Shown: piece by piece, positions 1 to 9,011 of the stretch
How positions within the stretch are numbered: position 1 is the stretch's first letter
Layout: the number at the start of each line of letters is the position of its first letter
NCBI RefSeq assembly: GCF_947489715.1
Contig: NZ_CANLER010000004.1
Span: 186,001-250,000 of the forward strand
DNA length: 64,000 nt
Origin: an uncultured Roseovarius sp.
GTDB lineage: Bacteria; Pseudomonadota; Alphaproteobacteria; Rhodobacterales; Rhodobacteraceae
Direction: 5' to 3'
The notes under the pieces: generated by a model
What the model saw: only the letters and a program-made list of their open reading frames with translations
The model's database searches: none
What the model was told of the DNA's origin: nothing
Program-made: the position numbers and the translations under genes

Positions 1-2718
1 CATGACCGTGCGGGCGGCGTCGATCACCTGATCCGTCGCGTTTTCATCGGCCTCGAACAGCAATTCGTCATGCACCTGCAGCAGCATCTTGCAAGGCAGA
101 TCAGCGATGGCATCCGGCATCCGGATCATCGCCCGGCGGATAATATCGGCGGCGGTGCCTTGGATCGGCGCGTTGATCGCGGCACGTTTGGCGAACCCGG
201 CATGGGGGCCCTTGGCGTTGATCTCGGGCGTGTGAATCTTGCGGCCAAAGAGGGTCTGGACATGGCCATGCTCCTTGGCGAATTTCACCGTGTCATCCAT
301 ATAGGTGCGGATGCCGGGGAAACGTTCGAAATACCGGTCGATAAAGCCCTGCGCCTCGGACCGTGGGATACGCAGGTTGCGCGCCAGACCAAAGCCCGAA
401 ATGCCGTAGATCACCCCGAAATTGATCGCCTTGGCGCGGCGGCGCACCTCGGGTGTCATTTCGTCCAGCGGTACGTCGAACATTTCGCTGGCGGTCATGG
501 CGTGGATATCAAGCCCGTCGGCAAAGGCCTGTTTCAGCGCCGGTATGTCGGCCACATGGGCCAGGATGCGCAGCTCGATCTGGGAATAGTCCAGCGATAG
601 CAATGTGTTGCCCGGGGTGGCGATGAACGCCTCGCGGATGCGGCGGCCCTCTTCGGTGCGTACCGGAATGTTCTGCAGGTTCGGATCGGTCGAGGCAAGT
701 CGCCCGGTGCTGGCGCCGGTCTGCACATAGGACGTATGCACGCGGGAGGTATCGGGATCGATGTGATCCTGCAACGCATCCGTGTAGGTGGATTTGAGTT
801 TGCTGAGCTGCCGCCAGTCCAGTACTCGCGCGGGCAATTCATGCTCGGTGGCCAGGTCTTCGAGCACATCCGCGCCGGTGGCATAGGCACCGGTCTTGCC
901 CTTCTTGCCGCCCTCGATGCCCATTTCGTCGAACAGGATTTCACCCAGTTGCTTGGGTGATCCGACGTTGAAGCTGCGCCCGGCAAGCTCGTGAATTTCC
1001 GCCTCCAGCCCGGCCATTTTCTGGGCAAAGGCGTTGGACATCCGGCTCAGCACCTCGCGATCGACCTTGATGCCGTTCATCTCCATCTGCGCCAGAACCG
1101 GCACCAGCGGGCGTTCCAGCGTCTCATAGACCGTGGTGACATGGGCGCGGTGCAACTGCGGCTTGAAGATATGCCAGAGGCGCAGTGTGATATCGGCATC
1201 CTCGGCGGCGTATTTCACCGCCTCATCCACCGGCACGCGGTCAAAGGTGATGGCGGATTTGCCAGTACCCAGCAGCGATTTGATCGGGATCGGCGAATGG
1301 CTCAGATAGCGTTCCGACAGCGTGTCCATGCCGTGATTATGGACGCCCGCGTTTAGCGCATAGGACATCAGCATGGTGTCATCGATGGGCGCGATATTGA
1401 CGCCGTAACGGGCCAGTATCTTGGCGTCGTATTTCATGTTCTGACCGATCTTCAGGATCGCATCATCCTCGAAAACAGGTTTCAGCGCCTTCAGAACCTC
1501 ATCGGTGTCCAACTGCCCCTCGGCCAGTGTGTCGGTGGCGAAAAGGTCGCTGCCGCCTTCGCCTTCCTTGTGGATCAGCGGGATATAACAGGCCTCACCC
1601 GGATCGACCGATAGGCAGATGCCCACCAGCTCGGCCTGCATTTCATTGAGCGAGGTGGTTTCGGTATCAACCGCCACATGGCCGACATAGGTGATCCGGT
1701 CGATCCATTTTTGCAGCGCGGTCATATCGCTGACCCGTTCGTATTTGTCGGGGTCGATGGCGGGCCATTCGGGCGCGGCGCTTTCCTCGGACGGGGCAGG
1801 GGTATCTTCGATCACCGGCGGTTCCGCGCCAAGCGCGTCGGCGATGCGTTTGCTGAGCGTGCGAAACTCCATTTCGGCCAGGAAACCCAGCAGCGTGTCG
1901 GGCTCGGGGTCCCTGACCTCCAGATCGTCCAGGGTGAAATCCAGCGGCGTGTTCAGGTCGAGCTGAACGAGCTTTTTCGACAGTTCGATCTGCGCGCGCT
2001 TTTCGATCAGGGTCTCGCGGCGCTTGGGCTGTTTGATCTCGTCGGCGCGGTCCAGCAGCGTTTCCAGATCGCCGAATTCGTTGATCAGCAGCGCCGCGGT
2101 CTTGATGCCAATGCCCGGCGCGCCGGGGACGTTATCGACGGAATCCCCCGCCAGCGCCTGCACATCGACCACACGGTCGGGGCCGACGCCGAATTTTTCC
2201 TCGACGCCCTCGGTGTCGATGCGCTTATTCTTCATTGCATCCAGCATCTCGACCCCGCCACCGACAAGCTGCATCAGGTCCTTATCGCTGCTGATGATGG
2301 TCACGCGGCCCCCGGCCTCGCGGGCCTGAACCGCAAGCGTGGCGATGATGTCGTCGGCCTCGAACCCTTCGACTTCCTTGCAGGCGATGTTGAACGCCTC
2401 GGTCGCGGTGCGGGTCAGCGGGATCTGCGGGCGCAAATCCTCGGGCATCGCCTCGCGATTGGCCTTGTATTCGGGGTAGAGATCATTGCGGAACGTGTGG
2501 CTGCCCTTGTCAAAGATCACCGCCACATGGGTGGGCGCATCGGGGCCGGCATTATCCTGCACGTATTTCTGCAGCATGTTGCAAAAGCCACTGACCGCGC
2601 CAATGGGCAGCCCGTCGGATTTGCGCGTCAGCGGTGGCAGGGCGTGGTAGGCGCGAAAGATAAAGGCTGAGCCGTCGATCAGATGCAGATGGCAGCCCTT
2701 GCCGAATTGCGTGTCCAT
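1..2718 (-). CDS. polA: DNA polymerase I (3' end beyond the window)
   Basis: Repair and Okazaki-fragment-processing DNA polymerase. The frame stays open to base 1, giving 906 codons; family members are about 930 residues, so only the last 20-30 residues are missing. Order of domains: 5'-3' exonuclease (about 1-290, with YPEYKANR and the SVDNVPG helix-hairpin region), 3'-5' proofreading exonuclease (about 330-530) that keeps its acidic residues (DTET, YAAEDAD), and polymerase with motif A (LDYSQIELR), motif B (RRRAKAINFGVIYG) and motif C (QVHDELLFE). The proofreading domain therefore looks active, as in E. coli Pol I. The ATG at 2718 precedes the conserved HLHLIDGSAFIFRAYHAL block; no other in-frame ATG fits better. 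It is the last gene of its minus-strand stretch, with prs 187 bp upstream. Confidence 0.97.
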   Translation of the reverse strand, partial: MDTQFGKGCHLHLIDGSAFIFRAYHALPPLTRKSDGLPIGAVSGFCNMLQKYVQDNAGPDAPTHVAVIFDKGSHTFRNDLYPEYKANREAMPEDLRPQIPLTRTATEAFNIACKEVEGFEADDIIATLAVQAREAGGRVTIISSDKDLMQLVGGGVEMLDAMKNKRIDTEGVEEKFGVGPDRVVDVQALAGDSVDNVPGAPGIGIKTAALLINEFGDLETLLDRADEIKQPKRRETLIEKRAQIELSKKLVQLDLNTPLDFTLDDLEVRDPEPDTLLGFLAEMEFRTLSKRIADALGAEPPVIEDTPAPSEESAAPEWPAIDPDKYERVSDMTALQKWIDRITYVGHVAVDTETTSLNEMQAELVGICLSVDPGEACYIPLIHKEGEGGSDLFATDTLAEGQLDTDEVLKALKPVFEDDAILKIGQNMKYDAKILARYGVNIAPIDDTMLMSYALNAGVHNHGMDTLSERYLSHSPIPIKSLLGTGKSAITFDRVPVDEAVKYAAEDADITLRLWHIFKPQLHRAHVTTVYETLERPLVPVLAQMEMNGIKVDREVLSRMSNAFAQKMAGLEAEIHELAGRSFNVGSPKQLGEILFDEMGIEGGKKGKTGAYATGADVLEDLATEHELPARVLDWRQLSKLKSTYTDALQDHIDPDTSRVHTSYVQTGASTGRLASTDPNLQNIPVRTEEGRRIREAFIATPGNTLLSLDYSQIELRILAHVADIPALKQAFADGLDIHAMTASEMFDVPLDEMTPEVRRRAKAINFGVIYGISGFGLARNLRIPRSEAQGFIDRYFERFPGIRTYMDDTVKFAKEHGHVQTLFGRKIHTPEINAKGPHAGFAKRAAINAPIQGTAADIIRRAMIRMPDAIADLPCKMLLQVHDELLFEADENATDQVIDAARTVM

Positions 2719-2905
2719 GATGTGCCCCCGCGCGGTTTGTCCCTGTGGTTCGGGTTTTGCCACGAAGCGGCGGAGGGTGCCAGCGGGTTCGTGACATCTG
2801 CTGACAGGAGTTTGGCAAAAGGCGCTGATGAACCTCTGGCAGGCATGGTGTTACGGGCGCGCGGCGACGCATCCGGACGGCGTGGCAGCTTTGATCGCTA
2901 ATCGA

Positions 2906-3925
2906 TCACTCGGCGGCGTAGAGCCCCTCGTAGATCGGGCCAAGCGTTTCGGTGTCAAAAAGCGATGAGACCGACGTGCCGTTCCAGATGTTGAGGATGG
3001 CCTGCGCAAAGACCGGTGCCGTGGGCACGATGCGGATATTGGGCGCGGCGTCGATCGTGTCACGCGGCGCGATCGTATCGGTCAGGACCAGCGATTTCAT
3101 CACCGATTTCGTCACCCGCTCCACTGCGGGCCCGGACATGACACCATGCGTGATGTAGGAATGCACCTCGGACGCGCCATTGTCCATCAGCACCTCGGCC
3201 GCCTTGCAGAGCGTTCCGGCCGTATCCACCATGTCGTCCACGATGATGCACTTCTTGCCCTTCACGTCGCCGATCACGGTCATTTCCGCCACTTCGCCGG
3301 GCTTTTCACGGCGCTTGTCGACGATGCTCAGCGGCGCGTTGATCCGCTTGGCCAGTTCGCGGGCGCGGGCCACGCCCCCCACATCGGGCGAGACGATCAT
3401 GATATCGCTCATCGAATCCTTGAACATTTTCTTGATATCCAGGGCAAAGACCGGCGAGGCATAAAGGTTGTCCACTGGAATATCGAAGAACCCCTGAATC
3501 TGCGCCGCATGCAGATCCATCGTCAGAACCCGCTCGATGCCCGCCTCGACGATCATGTTTGCCACCAGCTTGGCCGAAATTGGCGTGCGCGCGCGTGACC
3601 GTCGATCCTGCCGCGCGTAGCCGAAATAGGGGATGACGGCCGTGATGCGCTGCGCCGAGGAACGCCGGAGCGCGTCGGACATGATCAGAAGCTCCATCAG
3701 GTTGTCATTAGCCGGGTTCGAGGTCGGCTGGATGATGAACATATCCTCGCCGCGCACATTCTCGTAAACCTCGACGAAAATCTCACCATCATTGAACCGT
3801 TCGACCCGCGCATCACAAAGGCCCACCGTGGTGCCCCGATGCATCGACATCCGCCGTGCAATCGCCTTGGCAAGCGGCATGTTGGCATTGCCCGAGATAA
3901 GTTTCGGCTCTGGTCTGGATGGCAT
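2906..3925 (-). CDS. prs: Ribose-phosphate pyrophosphokinase
   Basis: Makes PRPP from ribose 5-phosphate and ATP, feeding purine, pyrimidine, histidine, tryptophan and NAD synthesis; cytosolic. The 339-residue product shows the Prs signatures: FNDGEIFVE near the N-terminus, the [17 protein letters not shown] catalytic loop and the PRPP-binding [14 protein letters not shown] loop. The frame is open for 63 codons further upstream, but the ATG at 3925 starts the conserved N-terminus ([17 protein letters not shown]) and matches the usual family length. It is transcribed away from the isomerase gene at 4033; the 107-bp gap must hold both promoters. Confidence 0.97.
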   Translation of the reverse strand: MPSRPEPKLISGNANMPLAKAIARRMSMHRGTTVGLCDARVERFNDGEIFVEVYENVRGEDMFIIQPTSNPANDNLMELLIMSDALRRSSAQRITAVIPYFGYARQDRRSRARTPISAKLVANMIVEAGIERVLTMDLHAAQIQGFFDIPVDNLYASPVFALDIKKMFKDSMSDIMIVSPDVGGVARARELAKRINAPLSIVDKRREKPGEVAEMTVIGDVKGKKCIIVDDMVDTAGTLCKAAEVLMDNGASEVHSYITHGVMSGPAVERVTKSVMKSLVLTDTIAPRDTIDAAPNIRIVPTAPVFAQAILNIWNGTSVSSLFDTETLGPIYEGLYAAE

Positions 3926-4032
3926 GTCTGGCTTCCCCAAGGTGGTCTTTGATGACAGAATCGTGACGTTGACACCGCTTAGCATGCGCTTAGGGTCTGG
4001 CAAAGCTATGCCATCGCATGAAGGGGGTAAAA

Positions 4033-4632
4033 ATGCTGCATATCGACTATTATTTCTCGACCTTGTCACCCTCTGCCTATCTGGCGGGCACCCGGCTGGA
4101 GGAAATCGCGGCAAAACACGGCGCGACGATCACCTATAAGCCGCTCGACATCATGTCGCTTTTTGCCCGCACCGGCGGCGTGCCACTGGGCGAGAGGCAC
4201 CCGAACCGGCAGGCATACCGCGCCCAGGACATGGCGCGGCAGGCAAAGCGGTTGGGCATGCCGATCAACGTCAAACCCGCCTTCTGGCCGCCCAATCCTG
4301 CGCCCTCGTCCTACGCGATCATCTCGGCGCAGAATGCCGGGGGTGGTGATCTGGGGGCGCTGTCGCATGCGGTGCTGCGCGCGCTCTGGGTCGAAGAGAA
4401 GGACATCGCCGACGACAGCGTGATCCGCGATTGTCTGTCAGCGGCGGGGTTCGATCCCACGCTGGCCGATAGTGGCTTGCTGACCGGCGCCGAGACCTAT
4501 GCCGCCAATCTCGAAGAGGCGGTGAATGCCGGTGTTTTCGGTGCGCCGTTCTACGTGGCCGATAGCGGGCAGATGTTCTGGGGGCAGGACCGGCTGGACG
4601 ATCTGGATGCGCATCTGGCAGGCGATTGCTAA
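4033..4632 (+). CDS. 2-hydroxychromene-2-carboxylate isomerase-like DsbA-fold protein
   Basis: A 199-residue protein of the DsbA/kappa-GST-like HCCA isomerase family. Known members isomerise 2-hydroxychromene-2-carboxylate in naphthalene breakdown using glutathione, but most genomic members have unknown substrates. Visible features are the N-terminal strand and [14 protein letters not shown] motif, where the Ser-Pro replaces the thioredoxin CxxC, a helical insert (about 60-150), and the C-terminal GVFGAPFYV cis-proline strand followed by [10 protein letters not shown]. The ATG at 4033 follows AAGGGGG; an upstream in-frame ATG at 4018 has no ribosome site. The hydrolase gene at 4636 follows after 3 bp, so the two are probably co-transcribed. 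No other aromatic-degradation gene lies next to it, so the substrate is open. Confidence 0.85.
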   Translation: MLHIDYYFSTLSPSAYLAGTRLEEIAAKHGATITYKPLDIMSLFARTGGVPLGERHPNRQAYRAQDMARQAKRLGMPINVKPAFWPPNPAPSSYAIISAQNAGGGDLGALSHAVLRALWVEEKDIADDSVIRDCLSAAGFDPTLADSGLLTGAETYAANLEEAVNAGVFGAPFYVADSGQMFWGQDRLDDLDAHLAGDC

Positions 4633-4635
4633 GCA

Positions 4636-5436
4636 ATGCCAAAGGCGCTCAAGGCGGGGTTTGAAACCTACTGGAAAAGCTATGGTCAGGGGCCGCGTGC
4701 GGCGCTGATGATCCATTGCTCGCTGGCCTCTTCGGCAGCGTGGGGGCCGCTGGCAGGGCACCTGTCGGGCGCGCTCGACATGACCGCTTTTGACATGCCC
4801 GGGCATGGCCGCAGCGCCGCCTGGGATGACCGCGGTGAAATCCAGGGCGTGACCGCTGACATCGCGGCGGCGTTTCTGGAGGGGCCGACGGATGTGATCG
4901 GCCATTCCTTCGGCGCGACCGTGGCGCTCAGGCTGGCGGTTGAGCGGCCCGAACTGGTGCGCACGCTGACCCTGATCGAACCTGTTCTTATTGCCGTTGC
5001 ACTGGCCGACCGGCCGGATGTGGCGCGCGACCACGCGATCGAATCCGCAGATTTCGAGGCTGCGATGATCGCCGCCGATCACATGGCAGCCGCCCGCGCC
5101 TTTACCGGGCTCTGGAGCACGGGGTTGCCCTTCGACGCGCTGCCCGATGATCAGCAGAAACTCATGGCTGCGCAGATGCCGTTTGTCGGCGCGGGCGAGC
5201 CTGCGCTTTTTCACGACGCCGGGCAGATCCTTGCACCTGAAAGATTATCGCGCGTGTCGATGCCGGTCTTGCTGATCGACGGCAGCGCCACGCTCGAAAT
5301 CGTCAGCGTGATCTGTGACGGGCTGCATCAACGCCTGCCACATGCAAGCCGCGCTGTGATCATGGGGGCGGGCCATATGCTACCGATCACCCATGCGCAG
5401 CAGACAGGTCATGAAATATTGCGCTTTCTGGCTTAG
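4636..5436 (+). CDS. Alpha/beta-fold hydrolase
   Basis: A 266-residue cytosolic alpha/beta hydrolase. The nucleophile elbow is GHSFGA (Ser91), the acid is probably the Asp in LLIDGSA, and the base the His in GAGHMLP. The oxyanion-hole strand reads MIHCSLASS instead of the usual HG-x-G. FDMPGHGRS after strand 4 is typical of the family. It starts 3 bp after the isomerase gene and is probably translated from the same mRNA. The substrate cannot be inferred; lactonase, esterase or C-C hydrolase activity are all possible. The gene ends directly at a long inverted repeat (5437-5488). Confidence 0.85.
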   Translation: MPKALKAGFETYWKSYGQGPRAALMIHCSLASSAAWGPLAGHLSGALDMTAFDMPGHGRSAAWDDRGEIQGVTADIAAAFLEGPTDVIGHSFGATVALRLAVERPELVRTLTLIEPVLIAVALADRPDVARDHAIESADFEAAMIAADHMAAARAFTGLWSTGLPFDALPDDQQKLMAAQMPFVGAGEPALFHDAGQILAPERLSRVSMPVLLIDGSATLEIVSVICDGLHQRLPHASRAVIMGAGHMLPITHAQQTGHEILRFLA

Positions 5437-5488
5437 AGCGTTTCCAGTTTTTGTTGAAACAAGCGATTCAATGTGAACTGGAAACGCT
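5437..5488. repeat. Long imperfect inverted repeat, terminator or dispersed palindrome
   Basis: Starting at the base after the hydrolase stop codon, AGCGTTTCCAGTT (5437-5449) is exactly mirrored by AACTGGAAACGCT (5476-5488). An inner pair TTGAA/TTCAA extends the arms to about 22 nt with a 4-nt internal mismatch and an 8-nt apical loop. There is no clear T-run, so it may act as a bidirectional transcription end between the converging hydrolase and LysE genes, or be a copy of a short dispersed palindrome. Confidence 0.7.
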
Positions 5489-5504
5489 TTAGGTCGCGAT
5501 CTCG

Positions 5505-6131
5505 TCAACGCTCTTGCAGCGCCAGGCGAACCCCAAGCGCGCAATAGATACTGCCAACGACTTTGCCCTGCCACCTCAGAACGGTCGGGTTGCGTCGCAG
5601 GAAACGCCCAAGACCACCGGCACCGAAAGCAAACACCACGGTGCTGAGCAGCCCCATCAGAACAAAGACTAGACCCAGTATCGAAAGTTGCAGCAGGACC
5701 ATGCCGTTCTCGGGGTGCACGAATTGCGGCAGGAAGGCCAGAAAAAAGAGCGCTGTTTTCGGATTCAGCACTTCAGCCAGTATTGCCTGCCGAAACGCTT
5801 TCACGGGCGTGATCGCCAGATGGCCAGCGCCGGGATCGGGGTGCGATTTCTGAAATATGGCCCGCAGCCCGAGATAGACCAGATACCCCGCCCCAAGGAA
5901 TTTTATGACACTGAAAAGCAGGGCAGAGGTGGCGATTATGGCCGAAATACCGACCACGGCCATGAACGTGTGGATCAAATCTCCGGCTGCAATGCCTGCT
6001 CCGGTGGCAAGCCCCGCCCTTGTGCCTGAACTGGTGGCGCGGGCGATGGTCAGAAGCGTGGCAGGCCCGGGGATAAAGACAAACCCCAGAACGATGGCGG
6101 TATAGGTCATCAGCGTCGTTTGATCGATCAA
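5505..6131 (-). CDS. LysE/RhtB-family amino acid exporter
   Basis: A 208-residue inner-membrane protein of the LysE/RhtB (Rht) family, which exports amino acids such as lysine, threonine or homoserine lactone. It has about six hydrophobic segments and the family signature FIPGPATLLTIARATSSGTRAGLATGAGIAAGDL in the first loop, shown here as FIPGPATLL then GLATGAGIAAGD, followed by the LNPKTALFFLAFLPQF motif in the middle. Length is typical. It converges with the alpha/beta hydrolase gene and has its own upstream spacer. The exact substrate cannot be told from sequence; the threonine aldolase gene upstream is in the same orientation but 327 bp away. Confidence 0.9.
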   Translation of the reverse strand: MIDQTTLMTYTAIVLGFVFIPGPATLLTIARATSSGTRAGLATGAGIAAGDLIHTFMAVVGISAIIATSALLFSVIKFLGAGYLVYLGLRAIFQKSHPDPGAGHLAITPVKAFRQAILAEVLNPKTALFFLAFLPQFVHPENGMVLLQLSILGLVFVLMGLLSTVVFAFGAGGLGRFLRRNPTVLRWQGKVVGSIYCALGVRLALQER

Positions 6132-6458
6132 TGTGCTGTCCTTCCCGAAGAAATATGATCCGGATCAGGCGACAGATCGCTGTCAAATGCAAGCCACAAG
6201 GCAAAGGCCATTGGTTTGTCAGATGCGTGGCCTGCGCATTCTTACCGCGCAGGGCTGGTACGTCACGGTCCGAAATCTCGTGCGTTCGCCCTGTTAACCC
6301 GGCGAATTACCGATTTTCACACCGACGTAATACCGACAAAATACCGACGTTATACCGACATGGAATTTCAAGCGTTTTCAGCATGTTAACCCGATTCTCC
6401 TTGGTTTTTGGCGGCGTCGGTGTTTCGGCAGACGAAATCCGCGCATTCCGCCAGTGGA
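6132..6458. other. Intergenic spacer with iteron element
   Basis: This 327-bp gap between ltaE (3' end) and the LysE gene (5' end) has no convincing gene on either strand. Its central part, 6281-6398, is a copy of the dispersed iteron element. The part near 6132-6250 should carry the LysE-gene promoter, but I see no clear consensus hexamers. Confidence 0.6.
6281..6398 (+). repeat. Dispersed iteron element, copy A
   Basis: The 40-bp core at 6321-6360 is three full 11-bp units (ACCGACGTAAT, ACCGACAAAAT, ACCGACGTTAT) and a partial fourth (ACCGACA). A degenerate unit, ACCGAT, sits just before it. GTTAAC occurs at 6293-6298, 22 bp before the core, and at 6385-6390, 24 bp after it; the right flank ends CCGATTC. 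The core matches copies at 33389-33428 and 62176-62215 (reverse strand) at 39 of 40 positions. A period of 11 is not a multiple of three, so it is not a coding repeat. Confidence 0.9.
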
Positions 6459-7502
6459 TCAGCCCTTCGCGATTTCAAGAAACTGGTCGATCAGCGCGTC
6501 TGTCATCGACCAGTCACAGACCAGCCGCATCGGCAGCGCCTCGGCCGGGTCATCGCCCTTGAGCGGGGCCATCAGCCCATAGGCCGCACCGGCATCATGC
6601 AGTCGCTGATGGGTGGCGCGGGGCAGGGTGGCGAAGATCATGTTGGCCTGTGGATCGTTCTGAAATTCCGCACCGGGCACCTCGCGCAGACCCGCTGTCA
6701 GCCGCGCGCAGGCGGCGTTGGCGGTCTTGGCGGTCTCGCGCCACAGCCCGTCGCGCAGATACCCCAGCATCTGCGCCGACAGGTAGCGGTGTTTGGAAAA
6801 CAGATGCGCCGCGCGTTTGCGACGCAGCTCGAACTCCCACGCATGTTTCGGATCGAAAAACACCACCGCCTCGACGCCCATGCACCCGTTCTTGGTGCCC
6901 CCAAAACTAAGCACGTCGATACCCGCCCGCCAAGTCATCTCGGCGGGTGTGCAATCCAAGGCCGCCAGCGCATTGGCAAACCGGGCACCATCCATATGGA
7001 CCGGCAGGCGGTAGGTCTTGGCAAGGCTGGTCAGGGTATTGATTTCATTCAGGGAATAGACATGCCCCATCTCTGTCACCTGGGTGATCGACACCGGCCC
7101 ACGCTGCGATACATGCACATCGCCATAGGTCCAGCTTTCAATCCGCGCGGCCAGTTGCTCGGGCGTCATCCGATCGCTTTCGCCGACAAGGCTTAGCTTT
7201 GCGCCACCGGTAAAGAACTCGGGCGCATGGCATTCATCGGTGTGGACATGAGCCAGCGGCGTGCAAAAGATCGTCTGCCAGGGATGCGCCAGCGTCGACA
7301 GCGCCAGCGCATTGGCCGCCGTGCCTGTGGCCACCAGATAGACCGCCGCGTCAGGGGCTTCGAACGCGCTGCGGATCAGGCTGCGAACCTCTGCCATCAT
7401 CTGATCTTCGCCATAGGACGGCTGGTAGCCGGTATTGGCCTCGGTCACCGCCTTGAGGACGGCAGGAAGGGCGGGGCCGGTGTTGTCAGAGGCGAAATAC
7501 AT
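6459..7502 (-). CDS. ltaE: Low-specificity L-threonine aldolase
   Basis: PLP-dependent enzyme that splits L-threonine or L-allo-threonine to glycine and acetaldehyde. The 347-residue product is of normal length. It starts MYFASDNTGPA, shows HTDECHAPEFF in the substrate-binding region, HMDGARFANAL for the cofactor-binding Asp, and SFGGTKNGCMG, whose Lys is the Schiff-base residue. The ATG at 7502 directly abuts the TAG stop of ycgN (7503-7505), and ycgN overlaps ribF, so the three genes form one translationally coupled unit read ribF-ycgN-ltaE. The iteron element lies 98 bp beyond its stop codon. Confidence 0.95.
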   Translation of the reverse strand: MYFASDNTGPALPAVLKAVTEANTGYQPSYGEDQMMAEVRSLIRSAFEAPDAAVYLVATGTAANALALSTLAHPWQTIFCTPLAHVHTDECHAPEFFTGGAKLSLVGESDRMTPEQLAARIESWTYGDVHVSQRGPVSITQVTEMGHVYSLNEINTLTSLAKTYRLPVHMDGARFANALAALDCTPAEMTWRAGIDVLSFGGTKNGCMGVEAVVFFDPKHAWEFELRRKRAAHLFSKHRYLSAQMLGYLRDGLWRETAKTANAACARLTAGLREVPGAEFQNDPQANMIFATLPRATHQRLHDAGAAYGLMAPLKGDDPAEALPMRLVCDWSMTDALIDQFLEIAKG

Positions 7503-7973
7503 CTAAACAGGTTCCTCGATAATGTGGTTTTCCCAGTCGTCTTCATCGACCTCGAATTCAGGCACAGTGCGATGCTGCATCGACACGCCCGCATCATGCA
7601 CGGTCTGCGGGTCGCCCGAAATCAAAGGATGCCAGTCAAACAGCGTTTGGCCGGTCCAGAGCAGTTTGTAGGCGCAGGTTTCGGGGATCCAATAGAGGTT
7701 TTGATCCATATTCTTAGGGCTGAGCACCACGCATTCCGGCACAAATTGATGGCGTGTCGGATATTGCGTGCAACGGCAATTGTCATCTTCGAACAGGCGG
7801 CAGGCAATGCAGGTCAGCGCAACCTCGCCGCTGTCCTCGTCCTCCAGCTTGTTCATGCAGCATTTGCCACAGCCGTCACACAGCGCCTCCCATTCCTTCT
7901 GGGTCATGCGGTCCGGGCGCACGGTTTCCCAGAAGCGCGGGCGCAGGCCGGTTCGGTCGATCGGATCTTTCAT
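7503..7973 (-). CDS. YcgN-family cysteine cluster protein (UPF0260)
   Basis: A 156-residue protein of the YcgN/YkgJ-type cysteine-cluster family. Its motif CDGCGKCCMNKLED, then CIACRLFEDDNCRCTQYPTR and a later PETCAYKLL, give eight or more conserved cysteines that probably bind an Fe-S cluster or zinc. The biochemical role of YcgN is not established. Its ATG overlaps the TGA of ribF by 4 bp, and its stop touches the ATG of ltaE. Tight linkage with a flavin-cofactor gene suggests a housekeeping redox role, but this is inference. Confidence 0.92.
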   Translation of the reverse strand: MKDPIDRTGLRPRFWETVRPDRMTQKEWEALCDGCGKCCMNKLEDEDSGEVALTCIACRLFEDDNCRCTQYPTRHQFVPECVVLSPKNMDQNLYWIPETCAYKLLWTGQTLFDWHPLISGDPQTVHDAGVSMQHRTVPEFEVDEDDWENHIIEEPV

Positions 7974-8908
7974 GCGCCCGCCAGAATGTCCCGCGCACGG
8001 GCGCAGTCGGCATCCATCTGGGCGATAAAGGCTTCAAGGCTCTCGAACGTTTCTTCAGGGCGCAGATATTCGACCAGCGCCACCGACAGGTCGGCACCGT
8101 AGAGATCGCCGGAGAAATCGAAAATAAAGGTTTCCAGATTAGGAATTTCACCGTTGAACATCGGGCGTACTCCCAGGCTGGCCGCGCCCCGGTAACTGCC
8201 CTTGTGCGGCCCGTCCAGGACATCGACAAACACCGCGTAGACGCCGAATTTGGGCGGGTGAAGCCCCTCGATGGACATGTTGGTGGTGGGATAGCCCAAC
8301 TCGCGACCGCGCTGTTCACCTCCGACCACCGGGCCTTCGATCCGGTGCCAATGGCCCAGCATCGCCGCCGCATCGTCCGGGCGGCCTTCGCTGAGCGCGG
8401 TTCGGATCGCAGTGGACGAAACCTGCCCCTGCTGGCCCTCAAGCAGCTCGGTGATGGTAACGCCAAAGCCCATCTCGGCACCGAACTCCTGAAGGTGGTT
8501 GGCATTGCCTGCCCGGCCTTTGCCAAAACAGAAATCGGCACCGACGACAACATGGGTCAGTCCCAATCCGTCATGGATCACGTTCTGGGCGAATTCGCGG
8601 GGCGACAGGGCCGAAAGGGCGGCGTTGAAATTCAATTCGTAGAGCCGTTGAACGCCAAGTTTTTCCAACCGGTGCGCGCGTGCTTCGGGACCCATCAGGC
8701 GGAAGGGGCGCGCATCGGGGGCAAAATATTCGCGCGGGTGCGGCTCGAAGGTTAGGATACCAAGCGGGGCATTGTCGGCGTCGGCGGCTTTGCGAGCCAG
8801 GTCGATCACGGTCCGGTGGCCGATATGAACCCCGTCGAAATTGCCGATCGCCACGCTGGCGCCACGGTCGGACGGGTCAAGATAGTCATAGTCACGGATG
8901 ATGCGCAT
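7970..8908 (-). CDS. ribF: Bifunctional riboflavin kinase / FAD synthetase
   Basis: Makes FMN from riboflavin and then FAD from FMN. The 312-residue protein has an N-terminal nucleotidyltransferase domain (about 1-180; AIGNFDGVHIGH and the VVGADFCFGKGRAG and SSTAIR motifs) and a C-terminal flavokinase domain (about 185-305; GRELGYPTTN, the NIEGLHPPKFGVYAV strand and LETFIFDF). The ATG at 8908 opens the conserved start; 30 further in-frame codons upstream lack family similarity. It is the first gene of the ribF-ycgN-ltaE unit. ribA at 18,400 supplies the same pathway from elsewhere in the window. Confidence 0.96.
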   Translation of the reverse strand: MRIIRDYDYLDPSDRGASVAIGNFDGVHIGHRTVIDLARKAADADNAPLGILTFEPHPREYFAPDARPFRLMGPEARAHRLEKLGVQRLYELNFNAALSALSPREFAQNVIHDGLGLTHVVVGADFCFGKGRAGNANHLQEFGAEMGFGVTITELLEGQQGQVSSTAIRTALSEGRPDDAAAMLGHWHRIEGPVVGGEQRGRELGYPTTNMSIEGLHPPKFGVYAVFVDVLDGPHKGSYRGAASLGVRPMFNGEIPNLETFIFDFSGDLYGADLSVALVEYLRPEETFESLEAFIAQMDADCARARDILAGA

Positions 8909-9011
8909 GGGGCAGGGGTAGCGTCCCGTGCGGTCCTGTGCAAGCGTGTTGGTGACGGGGCCGGGCGCTGCACTGCTTTTGGATAAAGCGCGCTGCAACG
9001 CCCGTCAGATT

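Noticed and set aside
1678..2670. A 330-codon plus-strand frame across polA
   Set aside because: It lies wholly inside a well-supported polA, lacks similarity and reflects codon bias of polA.
6321..6360. Iteron core as a plasmid-type replication origin
   Set aside because: No rep gene is near any of the three copies, and the surrounding genes are core chromosomal ones.
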